A stretch of DNA of 48,032 nt from an uncultured SAR116 cluster alpha proteobacterium (GTDB lineage Bacteria > Pseudomonadota > Alphaproteobacteria > Puniceispirillales > Puniceispirillaceae): positions 1-48,032 of the forward strand of contig CABYIQ010000010.1 in the NCBI GenBank assembly GCA_902518965.1. Reading direction: 5' to 3'. A program made the translations under genes and the position numbers. Under the pieces are notes generated by a model. The model searched no databases, had not been told where the DNA came from, and saw only the letters and a list, made by a program, of their open reading frames with translations. Positions within the stretch are counted from its first letter, which is position 1, and each line of letters begins with the position of its first letter. Shown here piece by piece: positions 17,864-27,193 of this stretch.

Positions 17864-18592
17864 ATGAACCTTGGATTTTCTCTTATGCCGACACTTGTAT
17901 TTATACCCGGCCTGCTCTGCACATCAGCTTTGTTTCAGGCGCAGATCGATGTGCTTGAGACGACACATGAGATTAAGGTTGCAGACACAATTGGCCTTGA
18001 CAGTATTTCGGCGATGTCTGAACGTATTTTGGCACAGATAGACGGGCCTTTAATCCTGTTTGGCTTGTCGATGGGTGGCTATATTGCGATGGAAACCGCA
18101 AGGCTGAATGCTAGCAGGGTACACGGACTTGGCCTGTTTTCAACAGGGGCACGTGCGGATACGGAAGACAGGCGCAAAATGCGGAATGAGCTGGTAAGGC
18201 TGTCAGCTATAGGCAAATTCAGAGGTGTTACCCCCCGTCTATTGCCAAAATTCCTATCCCCGCAGGCATTGCAGAATGAACAGTTGACAAACACGGTCGT
18301 TCATATGGCAGAGACAGTAGGGCAACACAATTTTGCGCTGCAGCAACAGGCTATTTCAAACCGCATCGACCAACGGCCCTATTTGTCCTCCTACACCGGT
18401 CCATCCTGCGTGGTTTGCGGGGATATCGATGAATTAACACCGCCTGATTTATCTGTTGAGATGGCAGCTTTGTTACCGAATTGTGATCTGAAGTTGCTGG
18501 AGGCAACCGGGCATCTGTCAACTATGGAAGCGCCGGAAGCTTGTCTTGCTGCGATGCAGAGTCTCATTGACAGAGCAGAGCAGGGTACCTGA
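17864..18592 (+). CDS. Alpha/beta-fold hydrolase
   Basis: The 242-residue protein has the nucleophile elbow GLSMGG, an oxyanion region near FIPGLLC, a candidate acid in CGDIDELTPP and the catalytic His in ATGHLSTMEAPEA. This is a complete hydrolase triad. Substrate cannot be inferred. The start could be ATG at 17864 or the in-frame ATG at 17885 (MPTLVFIPG); neither has a strong Shine-Dalgarno sequence. It is convergent with parE, 16 bp apart, and divergent from the helicase. Confidence 0.85.
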   Translation: MNLGFSLMPTLVFIPGLLCTSALFQAQIDVLETTHEIKVADTIGLDSISAMSERILAQIDGPLILFGLSMGGYIAMETARLNASRVHGLGLFSTGARADTEDRRKMRNELVRLSAIGKFRGVTPRLLPKFLSPQALQNEQLTNTVVHMAETVGQHNFALQQQAISNRIDQRPYLSSYTGPSCVVCGDIDELTPPDLSVEMAALLPNCDLKLLEATGHLSTMEAPEACLAAMQSLIDRAEQGT

Positions 18593-18608
18593 ACTGCACC
18601 TGTGTGGT

Positions 18609-20591
18609 CTAGACATCCAATTCTTCCATCACCTCATAAGCATGATCACGAATATAGCCAAATCGCAATTCTGGCTTTTTACCCATCAACGTGTTTACTA
18701 GCTTGTCAACATCGCGGCGGTCATCCGCGCCATCCATGTTCCGTTTGGGAAGATCGACTTGCAATAATCTGCGACTGTCAGGGTTCATAGTGGTTTCTTT
18801 CAATTGAGCGGGCGGCATTTCCCCCAGACCTTTAAAGCGACTAATATCGACCTTTGAATTCTGCGTAAATTGTTTTTGTAGTAGATGGTCACGATGCTCG
18901 TCATCTAACGCATAGGCTGTTATGGCGCCCTGTGTCATCCTGTATAGGGGCGGCTGGGCAAGATAAAGACGGCCTGTTTCAATAAGCTCTGGCATCTCAC
19001 GATAAAAATAGGTCATCAATAAGGATGCAATATGGGCACCGTCTACATCAGCATCCGTCATGATGATGATCTTTCCATATCTTAGTCTATCTGTGGAAAA
19101 TTCCCTGCCGCCCTTTACCCCGAGTGCAAGAGCCAGATCAGATAGTTCCTGATTTTGAGATAATTTTTCAGCTGTTGCACTGGCGACATTCAAAATCTTG
19201 CCACGCAGAGGTAATACAGCCTGTGTTTTTCTGTTTCGGGCTGATTTTGCTGATCCCCCAGCACTATCTCCTTCGACCAAAAACAATTCTGTGAGCTCTG
19301 TATTTGTCTCAGTACAGTCAGATAATTTACCAGGCAAACGCAGTTTTCGCGTGGCTGATTTGCGGGCCACATCTTTTTCTTTGCGTTTGCGTTTGCGATC
19401 TTCCATCCGCTCAATCGCGCGTTCCAGGAGGTCATTTGCCCGTGTAGGCTCATCTGAAAGCCAAATTTCAAACCTGTCACGCACAGCTGATTCAGTTTGT
19501 CTAGCAGCGTCAGCAGTGACCAACTTGTCTTTTGTCTGCCCCTGAAATTGGGGATCCTTTAAAAAAACAGACAGCATCCCGGCAGTTTCTGCAAGGATAT
19601 CTTCTGCTGTAAGTTCTGCAGCTTTCTTCTGGCTCACCATATCACCGTAATTACGCAGTCCACGGGAGATGGCTTGCCTGAAGCCTGTTTCATGTGTGCC
19701 GCCCAACGGGGTAGGCACGGTATTGCAATAGGACCGGAAAAAACCATCCTCCGTGGGGGTCAGCCAAGTAATAGCCCATTCAAATTTCTGCCCCTCAATT
19801 TCTATCCGCCCTGCAAAAGGCTGGCTTAACAGCAGTGGTTTATCCACTGTTGAATGGTTCAAGTAATCAGCTAGACCACCAGGAAAGCAAAGCTGTTGTT
19901 GTTGGGGGACAGGGTTGGTGTCTGTGATCACTTCACGGGCGCATTGCCATCTGATCTCAACCCCAGCAAACAGATAGGCCTTGGAAAGGGCCATGCGATA
20001 AAGCATTTCGGCTTTAAATCGACAATTTGGCCCAAAAATATCTTCATCAGGAGTGAACCGGATTAAGGTCCCGCGCCGGTTCGCTGTTTTGCCCAAAACG
20101 GATAGTTGTCCGGTTGGTCTGCCGCGCGCAAAAGACTGACTGTAGAGGGTTTTATCCCGCGCAACCTCAACCTCTAAATGGCTGGACAAAGCATTCACCA
20201 CAGATGCTCCTACACCATGAAGTCCGCCGGAGGTCTGATAGGCTTTGCCAGAAAACTTACCACCGGCATGCAAGGTGGTCAGGATAACTTCAAGCGCAGA
20301 TTTATCCGGAAATTTTGGATGAGGATCAACTGGGATGCCCCGACCATTATCGCGTATGCTAAGGGTGTTCGTATCCTCCAGATTAATTTCAATCCAACTG
20401 GCATGACCTGCAACAGCCTCATCCATAGAATTATCAAGAATTTCAGCTGCTAAATGATGGAGTGCTCGTTCATCTGTACCGCCAACATACATGCCTGGCC
20501 GATGTCTTACGGGCTCTAGTCCTTCCAGAACTTCTATCTCTCTGGCATCATAGCTAGTCTTTTGGTTAACACTGGGAAACAAATCTGACAT
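18609..20591 (-). CDS. parE: DNA topoisomerase IV subunit B
   Basis: ParE is the ATPase subunit of topoisomerase IV, which decatenates daughter chromosomes. The GHKL ATPase shows EILDNSMDEA, DNGRGIPVDPH and GGLHGVGASVVNAL. The TOPRIM region shows EGDSAGGSAK, PLRGKILNV and TDADVDGAHI. The 660-residue length and the C-terminal GYIRDHAYEVMEELDV fit ParE and not the longer GyrB. The ATG at 20591 is preceded by weak AGAATTGAAATG context. The parC partner is not in the window. Confidence 0.96.
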   Translation of the reverse strand: MSDLFPSVNQKTSYDAREIEVLEGLEPVRHRPGMYVGGTDERALHHLAAEILDNSMDEAVAGHASWIEINLEDTNTLSIRDNGRGIPVDPHPKFPDKSALEVILTTLHAGGKFSGKAYQTSGGLHGVGASVVNALSSHLEVEVARDKTLYSQSFARGRPTGQLSVLGKTANRRGTLIRFTPDEDIFGPNCRFKAEMLYRMALSKAYLFAGVEIRWQCAREVITDTNPVPQQQQLCFPGGLADYLNHSTVDKPLLLSQPFAGRIEIEGQKFEWAITWLTPTEDGFFRSYCNTVPTPLGGTHETGFRQAISRGLRNYGDMVSQKKAAELTAEDILAETAGMLSVFLKDPQFQGQTKDKLVTADAARQTESAVRDRFEIWLSDEPTRANDLLERAIERMEDRKRKRKEKDVARKSATRKLRLPGKLSDCTETNTELTELFLVEGDSAGGSAKSARNRKTQAVLPLRGKILNVASATAEKLSQNQELSDLALALGVKGGREFSTDRLRYGKIIIMTDADVDGAHIASLLMTYFYREMPELIETGRLYLAQPPLYRMTQGAITAYALDDEHRDHLLQKQFTQNSKVDISRFKGLGEMPPAQLKETTMNPDSRRLLQVDLPKRNMDGADDRRDVDKLVNTLMGKKPELRFGYIRDHAYEVMEELDV

Positions 20592-20990
20592 TTCAATTCT
20601 AATAAAAAGTTTGGTCTGTAAATTTTACAATATATGGGGGGTCAGGAAAAGGGTTAAAACTAGATACAGTGATTTAACTTAACGATGGGTTTTTTTTGCG
20701 ATCGTTTCTAGTATAGGTGGACTAAAATAAGCCTGGTACACAGTTAAAAATTTCAGAAATGGCGACCATGAAATAGCTTATAAGTAATGATTTACCAAGG
20801 GGCATTAAAACCTATTATCACAACAAAGCTGGGGTCAATAAAAATAAATTTATGGTATTGTCTTCTAATGCATCTCAGCTGTTCAACTCTTTGTCAGTTT
20901 CTCATTCTACCTGAGTTTTTGCATGCAAGACAGCCAGTCTTTTTAGACAGGGACCTGCCGTATGGAGAGCGCGTTGCTGAGCCTTGAATA
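20592..20990. other. Intergenic stretch with no supported gene
   Basis: About 400 bp between the parE start and the glnA terminator holds the parE promoter region and AT-rich sequence. The one longer open frame (20787-20987) has no ribosome-binding site, domain similarity or plausible composition and is not called. No tRNA fold or known small RNA signature was recognised. Confidence 0.6.
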
Positions 20991-20991
20991 A

Positions 20992-21023
20992 TAAAAAACC
21001 CCGAGCGTTTCTGCCCGGGGTTT
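20992..21023 (-). terminator. Intrinsic terminator of glnA
   Basis: On the minus strand AAACCCCG (21023-21016) pairs perfectly with CGGGGTTT (21003-20996) around a 12-nt loop and is followed by a run of six T. It starts 22 bp after the glnA stop, so it terminates the glnBA transcript. Confidence 0.9.
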
Positions 21024-21044
21024 ATCTTTATATTTCTGCCAGAT

Positions 21045-22454
21045 TTAGTATGAGTAATACATCTGAAACTCAACGGGATGGGGGGCATGTTCGAGAGTGA
21101 TGACCTCTTCCATTTTTAGCTCGATGTACGCGTCAATCTGGTCGTCTGTAAATACATTACCCTCTGTTAAGAAAGCACGATCAGCATTCAGGCTGTCCAG
21201 AGCTTCACGTAAGGACCCACAGACTGTTGGTATTTGCGCGAGCTCTTCTGCGGGCAAGTCGTACAAATCCTTATCCATGGCATCCCCAGGGTGGATTTTG
21301 TTACGAATACCATCCAGTCCGGCCATCAGCATAGCTGAGAAAGCAAGGTATGGATTAGCTGTTGCATCTGGGAAGCGCACTTCAACACGCTTACCATTGG
21401 GGCTTGCTACAAATGGTATACGGCAGGAGGCTGACCGGTTCCGTGCAGAATAGGCGAGCAGGACTGGGGCCTCGAAGCCTGGGATCAAGCGCTTGTAGCT
21501 GTTTGTTGATGGGTTAGTAAACGCATTCAGCGCTTTTGCATGTTTGATAATACCGCCGATGTAATGCAATGCTGCTTCGGATAGATCCGCATAGCCGTTA
21601 CCTGCAAATAATGGCTTACCGCCTGCCCATAAAGACTGGTGAACATGCATTCCTGAACCATTATCACCAGCAATCGGTTTTGGCAGAAAAGTCGCAGAAA
21701 GTCCGTAGGCATGCGCAACCTGATGCACTGAGTATTTGTATAGCTGCATATTATCAGCTGTTTCAAGAAGCGTGCCAAATTTCATTCCTAATTCATGCTG
21801 AGAAGGAGCGACTTCGTGGTGATGCTTTTCCACAGGTACTCCCATATCCGCCATAACTGACAACATCTCAGAACGAATGTCCTGTCCTGAGTCGATCGGT
21901 GGAACCGGGAAATAACCACCTTTCACGCCCGGGCGGTGGCCCATATTACCTTCTTCATACTCGCGTGCGCTGTTGTATGGGCCCTCAACTGAGTCCACCT
22001 GAAACATCGAACGGTTCATGGACACGTCCACCTTAACATCCTCAAAAATGAAGAACTCTGCTTCCGGACCGAAATAAGCCGTGTCAGCAATTCCGGCTGC
22101 TTGCATGTGAGCGAGGGCTGCTTTCGCCGTTCCGCGCGGGTCACGCTCATAAGGCTCGCCTGTAATAGGGTCTAAGACATCACAAAACACCGCCAATGAA
22201 GTCTGCGAAAAAAATGGGTCAACATAAGCGCGAGAAAGGTCTGGCATTAACTTCATGTCTGATTCGTTAATGGCTTTCCAGCCCGCAATTGAAGAGCCAT
22301 CAAACATGAACCCCTCAGCTAGGGATTCATTATCTATTGTATCAATATGCTGTGTTACATGCTGCATTTTACCACGTGGGTCGGTAAAGCGCAGGTCGAC
22401 ATAAGATATGTCATTCTCTTTGATCATCTCCATGATTGTTTTTGCGTCAGACAT
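21045..22454 (-). CDS. glnA: Glutamine synthetase, type I
   Basis: GlnA makes glutamine from glutamate, ammonia and ATP as a dodecamer. The 469-residue protein has [21 protein letters not shown], the [17 protein letters not shown] loop and [10 protein letters not shown]. The adenylylation Tyr lies in [10 protein letters not shown] at residue 398, so activity is expected to be tuned by GlnE. The ATG at 22454 follows AAAGGA with 8-nt spacing. It lies 103 bp downstream of glnB, the usual alphaproteobacterial glnBA operon. A strong terminator follows. Confidence 0.98.
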   Translation of the reverse strand: MSDAKTIMEMIKENDISYVDLRFTDPRGKMQHVTQHIDTIDNESLAEGFMFDGSSIAGWKAINESDMKLMPDLSRAYVDPFFSQTSLAVFCDVLDPITGEPYERDPRGTAKAALAHMQAAGIADTAYFGPEAEFFIFEDVKVDVSMNRSMFQVDSVEGPYNSAREYEEGNMGHRPGVKGGYFPVPPIDSGQDIRSEMLSVMADMGVPVEKHHHEVAPSQHELGMKFGTLLETADNMQLYKYSVHQVAHAYGLSATFLPKPIAGDNGSGMHVHQSLWAGGKPLFAGNGYADLSEAALHYIGGIIKHAKALNAFTNPSTNSYKRLIPGFEAPVLLAYSARNRSASCRIPFVASPNGKRVEVRFPDATANPYLAFSAMLMAGLDGIRNKIHPGDAMDKDLYDLPAEELAQIPTVCGSLREALDSLNADRAFLTEGNVFTDDQIDAYIELKMEEVITLEHAPHPVEFQMYYSY

Positions 22455-22557
22455 TTTCTTTTCCTTTCAAGTATTCATCTCGGCTTTGATTTTGTTCATC
22501 TCGATGTTTTCAGCAGCCTGGACAGGCTGCAGGCTCTCAAATTATAAGTTACTTCAA

Positions 22558-22902
<345 letters not shown>

Positions 22903-23066
22903 TCACCTGAATTGTTTTCTGGTAAATATGATTAGGGATCGAATTGGCTTAATAATTCTTGCCTATCTCGAAAACCTTTAAACACTGCATGTTAAAGCCC
23001 TCTTCATATCTTTTCGCAAGACTTAGAAAGTCAGAGACTGGAGAACAGCGTGCATTTGCACATTAA

Positions 23067-24233
23067 TTAGGCAGAGTCGTCCAACATTTTTTGAATGCGT
23101 GAGACAGCCCGTTCAATCGCTTCATCTGAATTGGCGCAGGACAAACGAATGAAGCCTTCACCGAAACTGCCGAATGAAGTACCTGCGATTCCGGCGACAC
23201 CATATTCTTCCAACAGTTTTTCCTGAAATGCATGAGAGGAAAAGGGAGTGTCAATGATATTTGCAAAGGCGTAGAATGCGCCGCCTGGTTGTTGGCAACT
23301 TACTCCTTCAATTTGGTTCAGTAACTTCGTGATAAGCGCGCCCCGCCGCCTGAACGCTGTCAGCATTTCATCGACACAGGACTGGTCACCCTGCAAAGCA
23401 GCAATCGCGGCATGTTGGGAAGGTGCATTCACACAAGAATGGAAGTTAACGGCTAATCTGTCTGCATAATCGACAAGCCGTTTCGGCCAAATACCATATC
23501 CAATACGCCAGCCTGTCATCGCGTAAGTTTTTGACCAGCCATTCAAAATGATTAATTTGTCCTGAAGGCTGGGGTAGGTCATGAGTGAAGTTGGTTCTCC
23601 TTCAAAAATTAACCGGTCGTAAATTTCATCTGACAGGACAGTGACATGCGGAAAAATTTCAAGCCCCTTAACAAATTTGTCCAATTCAGCGCGCGGGGTG
23701 ACGCCACCTGTTGGGTTTGCTGGTGAATTTACAATAACAAGACTTGTTCTATCCGTGATTTTTGACAGCACTTCCTCCGCATCAAAAGCAAAACCGTTTT
23801 TCTCGATTAAACCGTAAGGAATAGATCTGGCCCCTGAATAATTGATCGCTGACTGATAAATTGGAAAACCAGGGTCAGGTGTCAGAATTTCGTGTTCCGG
23901 TCCGCCTAATAGCATCATTGCTGTAAACAGAATCGGCTTTCCGCCGGGGACTATCTGAATATTATTAACGTCAGGCTCGTTACCGTATCGTTGATGGATG
24001 TCTGTGGCAACGGCTTCTCGCAAGGCAGGCAGTCCCATGGAGGGCGTATAACCATGAGCTCCATCCAGCAAAGCTCGGATTCCTGCCTCAACGATATGTT
24101 CAGGCGTTCTGAAATCTGGCTGGCCTATCCCTAAATTAATGATGTCATTTCCCTGTGCGGCAAGCACACCAGCTCTGGCTAGCACTCCAAAAGCGGTTTC
24201 AGTTCCCAGTTTGTTAGCAGATGGATTAAGCAT
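23067..24233 (-). CDS. Class I/II pyridoxal-phosphate aminotransferase
   Basis: The 388-residue fold-type I aminotransferase has the substrate loop NLGIGQPDF, the PLP-binding NSPANPTGG, SDEIYDRLIF, and the Schiff-base Lys in NGWSKTYAMTGWRIGY. Sequence resembles the aspartate/aromatic aminotransferase (AspC, subgroup I-gamma) type, but substrate is not determined. ATG at 24233 (MLNPSANKLG) is preferred to a TTG two codons earlier. It lies upstream of glnB with a 170-bp gap and may be separately transcribed. Confidence 0.92.
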   Translation of the reverse strand: MLNPSANKLGTETAFGVLARAGVLAAQGNDIINLGIGQPDFRTPEHIVEAGIRALLDGAHGYTPSMGLPALREAVATDIHQRYGNEPDVNNIQIVPGGKPILFTAMMLLGGPEHEILTPDPGFPIYQSAINYSGARSIPYGLIEKNGFAFDAEEVLSKITDRTSLVIVNSPANPTGGVTPRAELDKFVKGLEIFPHVTVLSDEIYDRLIFEGEPTSLMTYPSLQDKLIILNGWSKTYAMTGWRIGYGIWPKRLVDYADRLAVNFHSCVNAPSQHAAIAALQGDQSCVDEMLTAFRRRGALITKLLNQIEGVSCQQPGGAFYAFANIIDTPFSSHAFQEKLLEEYGVAGIAGTSFGSFGEGFIRLSCANSDEAIERAVSRIQKMLDDSA

Positions 24234-24260
24234 TAACAAATCTCATATAGTGGTTTTTAT

Positions 24261-24290
24261 TTGACCATATACATATTTCTCGCCTATTAA
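24261..24290 (+). promoter_or_regulatory. Sigma-70 promoter for tRNA-His
   Basis: TTGACC (24261-24266) and TATTAA (24285-24290) are separated by 18 bp and end 30 bp before the mature tRNA-His. The match to the housekeeping consensus and the position support it. Confidence 0.6.
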
Positions 24291-24319
24291 AGCGTTGATT
24301 TGTATTTCATGAATGTTGT

Positions 24320-24397
24320 GGCGGGTGTAGCTCAGTTGGTTAGAGCGCCAGTTTGTGGTACTGGATGTCGCCGGTTCAAATCCGGTCACTCGCCCCA
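24320..24397 (+). tRNA. tRNA-His (GTG), with encoded G-1 and CCA
   Basis: Acceptor stem GCGGGTG pairs with CACTCGC (one G-T). The anticodon arm is CCAGT-TTGTGGT-ACTGG, giving anticodon GTG, and the T arm is GCCGG-TTCAAAT-CCGGT. Base 24320 is G(-1), opposite discriminator C73 at 24394, the standard bacterial HisRS identity pair. CCA is encoded at 24395-24397. Confidence 0.96.
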
Positions 24398-24465
24398 TTT
24401 TCTCACCCTAGACGTGCATTTGAGTATCAGAATGAGGCCACTTCGGTCCGTTTTCGCATTATTGC

Positions 24466-24495
24466 TTGACCTGGGATCTATTTTTCGAGTACCGA
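24466..24495 (+). promoter_or_regulatory. Possible promoter for tRNA-Leu
   Basis: TTGACC (24466-24471) and a poor -10, TACCGA (24490-24495), are spaced by 18 bp just upstream of tRNA-Leu. The same -35 hexamer occurs before tRNA-His. Read-through from tRNA-His is the alternative. Confidence 0.4.
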
Positions 24496-24516
24496 TGCCC
24501 ATCACAAGGTAATGAT

Positions 24517-24601
24517 GCGGGCGTGGCGAAATTGGTAGACGCGCCAGATTTAGGTTCTGGTATCTTGCGATGTGGGGGTTCAAGTCCCTCCGCCCGCACC
24601 A
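24517..24601 (+). tRNA. tRNA-Leu (TAG)
   Basis: Acceptor stem GCGGGCG pairs perfectly with CGCCCGC. The anticodon arm CCAGA-TTTAGGT-TCTGG gives anticodon TAG. A long variable arm (TATCTTGCGATGT) marks a class II tRNA. Discriminator A73 and encoded CCA end at 24601. It lies 119 bp after tRNA-His and 88 bp before tig. Confidence 0.96.
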
Positions 24602-24689
24602 TCAACACGAATTGACGCCCCTCGGTAAACCACGTGCAGGTTTTGACGGGTTGTTTTTGACAGGCAGTATAGTGTCAACAGGACAGATT

Positions 24690-26174
24690 ATGAACATCAA
24701 AGAAACACTGAGCGAAGGTCTCACGCGGGAGTATGAAATTACATTCACCGCTGCAGAAATGGATGAAAAAGTTTCAGCTAGACTGGCGGAGGTTGCAACA
24801 ACGGCAAATATGCCTGGTTTCCGGCCGGGCAAAGTGCCGATGTCAGTGGTTAAAGCTCGCTTTGGGGATCAGGTTAAAGGTGAGATTATTCGCACAACTC
24901 TTGATGACGCCGCAAAAAAAACAATTGAGGAGCAAGAGCTGAAACTGGCCAGCCAGCCAAAGATGGATATCAATAGTTTTGAAGATGGTGGTGACCTAGT
25001 GGCTAAGCTATCTGCTGAAATTATGCCAAATATCACAATCCCTGATTTAGCCGCCCTTTCTATCGAACGTCCGGTTCTGCCTAACGACGAAGCAGGTATA
25101 AAAGAGACGATGCAAAGGCTTGCTGATGAGAATAGGCCCACCAAAAAAGTTGAGTCCAAGCGTGAGGCAAAATTAGGTGATGTGGTTCTGATTGACTTCA
25201 CAGGCCGTATCGATGGCAAGGCTTTTGAAGGTGGAGCAGCGCAGGACCATATGCTGGAATTAGGTTCAAATAGCTTTATCCCCGGATTTGAAGACGGCCT
25301 TGTTGGCGCGCAGGTAGGCGAAATAGTTGATGTAAAGGTCACTTTCCCAGCTGATTATCAAGCTGCGCATCTTGCAGGTAAAGAAGCTGTATTTGAATGT
25401 CCAGTGAAAGAAATTCATGAAAAAGGTGATTCTAAGGTAGATGATGAATTGGCCAGCAAGCTCGGATTTGAAAATCTTGATGCACTGCGAGATGCTGTTG
25501 CTGGTCAACTGGCATCTCAGCATTCTACAGCCCTTCGTGCGGCTGTTAAAACAAATGTTTTTGACCAGCTGGCTGACCAAATAGACTTTGATGTTCCACC
25601 GAGCCTGTTACAGTCTGAATATGATGTCGTGGCAAAATCGATTGCTGAGCCTCATGACCATAATCATAATGACGACCATGACCATACGCACGCAGCTGAT
25701 GAAGGTTTAAATGATGAGCAAAAAGAAGAAGCATGGATAGTGGCCACACGGCGCGTTCGACTGGGTCTGCTGCTGACTGAAATAGGTCAAAGCAACAACA
25801 TCCAGGTCAGCGAAGAGGATATTAAACGTACTGTGATCGAACAATCCAGTCGTTTTCCGGGGCAGGAGCAGGAAGTTATTCAATATTATCAAAACAATCC
25901 TGATGCGATGCAGCAACTTGCCGGGCCGATGTTTGAAGAGCTTGTAATGGACTATATTCTTGAAATGGCAAAAGTCACAGACATTGAAATTACTGCAGAG
26001 GAGCTTTACGCAGAACCGGCAGAAAAAGGTGCTGGAAAGGGGTCAAAGAAAGCTAAATCCGTGCCTAAGAAATCGTCGTCTAAAAAGAGTAAGACTAAAA
26101 AGGCAGCAACTAAAGAAGTCGCTCCGAAAAAAGCTGCTGCGAAGAAAAACACAGCAGCAAAGAAAAAAGGGTAA
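24690..26174 (+). CDS. tig: Trigger factor with His-rich loop and Lys-rich tail
   Basis: Trigger factor is the ribosome-bound chaperone and peptidyl-prolyl isomerase for nascent chains. The 494-residue protein has the ribosome-binding signature GFRPGKVP, the FKBP-type domain (GDVVLIDFTGRIDGKAFEGG) and the C-terminal chaperone arms. Two oddities are visible. A His/Asp-rich insert, HDHNHNDDHDHTH, lies near residues 322-335. A tail of about 45 residues from near residue 449 is rich in Lys, Ala and Ser, like a histone-H1 tail. The ATG at 24690 (MNIKETLSEGL) follows AGGACAG; upstream in-frame codons run through tRNA-Leu and are not coding. It heads the tig-clpP-clpX-lon cluster. Confidence 0.96.
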   Translation: MNIKETLSEGLTREYEITFTAAEMDEKVSARLAEVATTANMPGFRPGKVPMSVVKARFGDQVKGEIIRTTLDDAAKKTIEEQELKLASQPKMDINSFEDGGDLVAKLSAEIMPNITIPDLAALSIERPVLPNDEAGIKETMQRLADENRPTKKVESKREAKLGDVVLIDFTGRIDGKAFEGGAAQDHMLELGSNSFIPGFEDGLVGAQVGEIVDVKVTFPADYQAAHLAGKEAVFECPVKEIHEKGDSKVDDELASKLGFENLDALRDAVAGQLASQHSTALRAAVKTNVFDQLADQIDFDVPPSLLQSEYDVVAKSIAEPHDHNHNDDHDHTHAADEGLNDEQKEEAWIVATRRVRLGLLLTEIGQSNNIQVSEEDIKRTVIEQSSRFPGQEQEVIQYYQNNPDAMQQLAGPMFEELVMDYILEMAKVTDIEITAEELYAEPAEKGAGKGSKKAKSVPKKSSSKKSKTKKAATKEVAPKKAAAKKNTAAKKKG

Positions 26175-26228
26175 TGACACCCTATCAGGTCTATTTTGGT
26201 CGGTAATAAAAGATCTAAAATTAAAAAA

Positions 26229-26256
26229 CTGCTAGCCTTGGGGTTGGCAGCTTTTA
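26229..26256 (+). terminator. Terminator-like hairpin after tig
   Basis: CTGCTAGCC (26229-26237) pairs with GGTTGGCAG (26242-26250), with two wobble pairs and a TTGG loop, followed by CTTTTACG. It lies 55 bp after the tig stop and would separate tig from clpP transcription. Confidence 0.6.
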
Positions 26257-26280
26257 CGTTCGTGCTTAAATCTATCAACA

Positions 26281-26300
26281 GAATGTTGTAACCAACATTC
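26281..26300. promoter_or_regulatory. 20-bp palindrome upstream of clpP
   Basis: GAATGTTG and CAACATTC are perfect inverted arms around TAAC. The element is 116 bp before the clpP ATG and lacks a U-run. It does not match CIRCE (TTAGCACTC-N9-GAGTGCTAA). An operator for the clpP cluster is the simplest reading. Confidence 0.5.
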
Positions 26301-26415
26301 ACTCGTGATAGCACTCAGCAATGAGTAGATAGGGCAACTTGATCGAAAAAGTTTGCTTTGTCAGGCTGAAATCACCGGACAGCTTCCCTCTGTACGGCAT
26401 TTAGGAGACATAAAG

Positions 26416-27060
26416 ATGGACATGTATAAAGCTGAAACGTCGCCTATGGATATGAATCTTGTGCCGATGGTGATCGAACAGACTGGCAGAGGAGAGCGCT
26501 CCTTTGACATATTTTCTCGGCTGTTGAAAGAGCGGATAATTTTCCTTAATGGTCCGGTTGAGGATGTGATGGCTTCACTTGTATGCGCGCAGCTTCTGTT
26601 CTTGGAAGCAGAGAACCCGACCAAAGATATTTTCATGTATATCAATTCACCAGGTGGAATCGTGACGAGTGGTCTGGCTATCTATGACACTATGCAATAT
26701 ATAAAGCCCGACGTGGCTACTGTCTGTATGGGGCAGGCAGCTTCCATGGGCTCACTGTTGCTAACAGCAGGGGCGGCGGATAAAAGATATAGCCTGCCCC
26801 ACGCTCGTATTATGACGCATCAGCCTTCAGGCGGTTTTCAGGGTCAGGCAACAGATATCGAGATACATGCCAAGGAAATACTGAGCCTGCGCAGTCGACT
26901 GAACAAAATTTACGAAAAGCATTCAGGCAGGACAATAAAGCAGATAGAAAAAATTATGGAAAGGGACACATTCATGTCGCCACAGGAAGCCCAGGAGATG
27001 GGGCTAATCGACGAGGTGGTAACAAAACGCCCTGATATAACAGAAGACACTGATAAATAA
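26416..27060 (+). CDS. clpP: ATP-dependent Clp protease proteolytic subunit
   Basis: ClpP forms the barrel peptidase used by ClpX and ClpA. The 214-residue protein has the catalytic Ser in [12 protein letters not shown], the His in [11 protein letters not shown] and the later Asp in the GLIDEVV region context. The N-terminus [22 protein letters not shown] includes the short propeptide region. The ATG at 26416 follows AGGAG with 8-nt spacing; an earlier in-frame start at 26353 lacks support. The clpX gene follows 133 bp downstream. Confidence 0.97.
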   Translation: MDMYKAETSPMDMNLVPMVIEQTGRGERSFDIFSRLLKERIIFLNGPVEDVMASLVCAQLLFLEAENPTKDIFMYINSPGGIVTSGLAIYDTMQYIKPDVATVCMGQAASMGSLLLTAGAADKRYSLPHARIMTHQPSGGFQGQATDIEIHAKEILSLRSRLNKIYEKHSGRTIKQIEKIMERDTFMSPQEAQEMGLIDEVVTKRPDITEDTDK

Positions 27061-27108
27061 GGATTGTGTAAATTAAGCGGTGAATGTGAAGATTTTATGT
27101 TGAGAAAA

Positions 27109-27120
27109 GCAGGATCCTGC
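27109..27120. repeat. Perfect 12-bp palindrome in the clpP-clpX gap
   Basis: GCAGGATCCTGC is its own reverse complement. It ends 6 bp before a consensus -10 hexamer TATAAT (27127-27132) that may serve clpX. No well-placed -35 was found. It could be a regulator site or chance. Confidence 0.4.
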
Positions 27121-27193
27121 GCCTACTATAATGTGAACGTCAAGTCTGGTGGGAAAGCAGTTTTTTTGGGAAGGCAAGCGCAGGAGAGTTAAC

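Noticed and set aside
20787-20987. 66-codon open frame between parE and glnA
   Set aside because: No ribosome site, no recognisable domain, and it runs into the region next to the glnA terminator.
25652-25699. His-rich CATGACCAT-type repeats in tig as a nucleotide repeat or CRISPR-like array
   Set aside because: They are short in-frame codon repeats of His, Asp and Asn, not spaced repeats.
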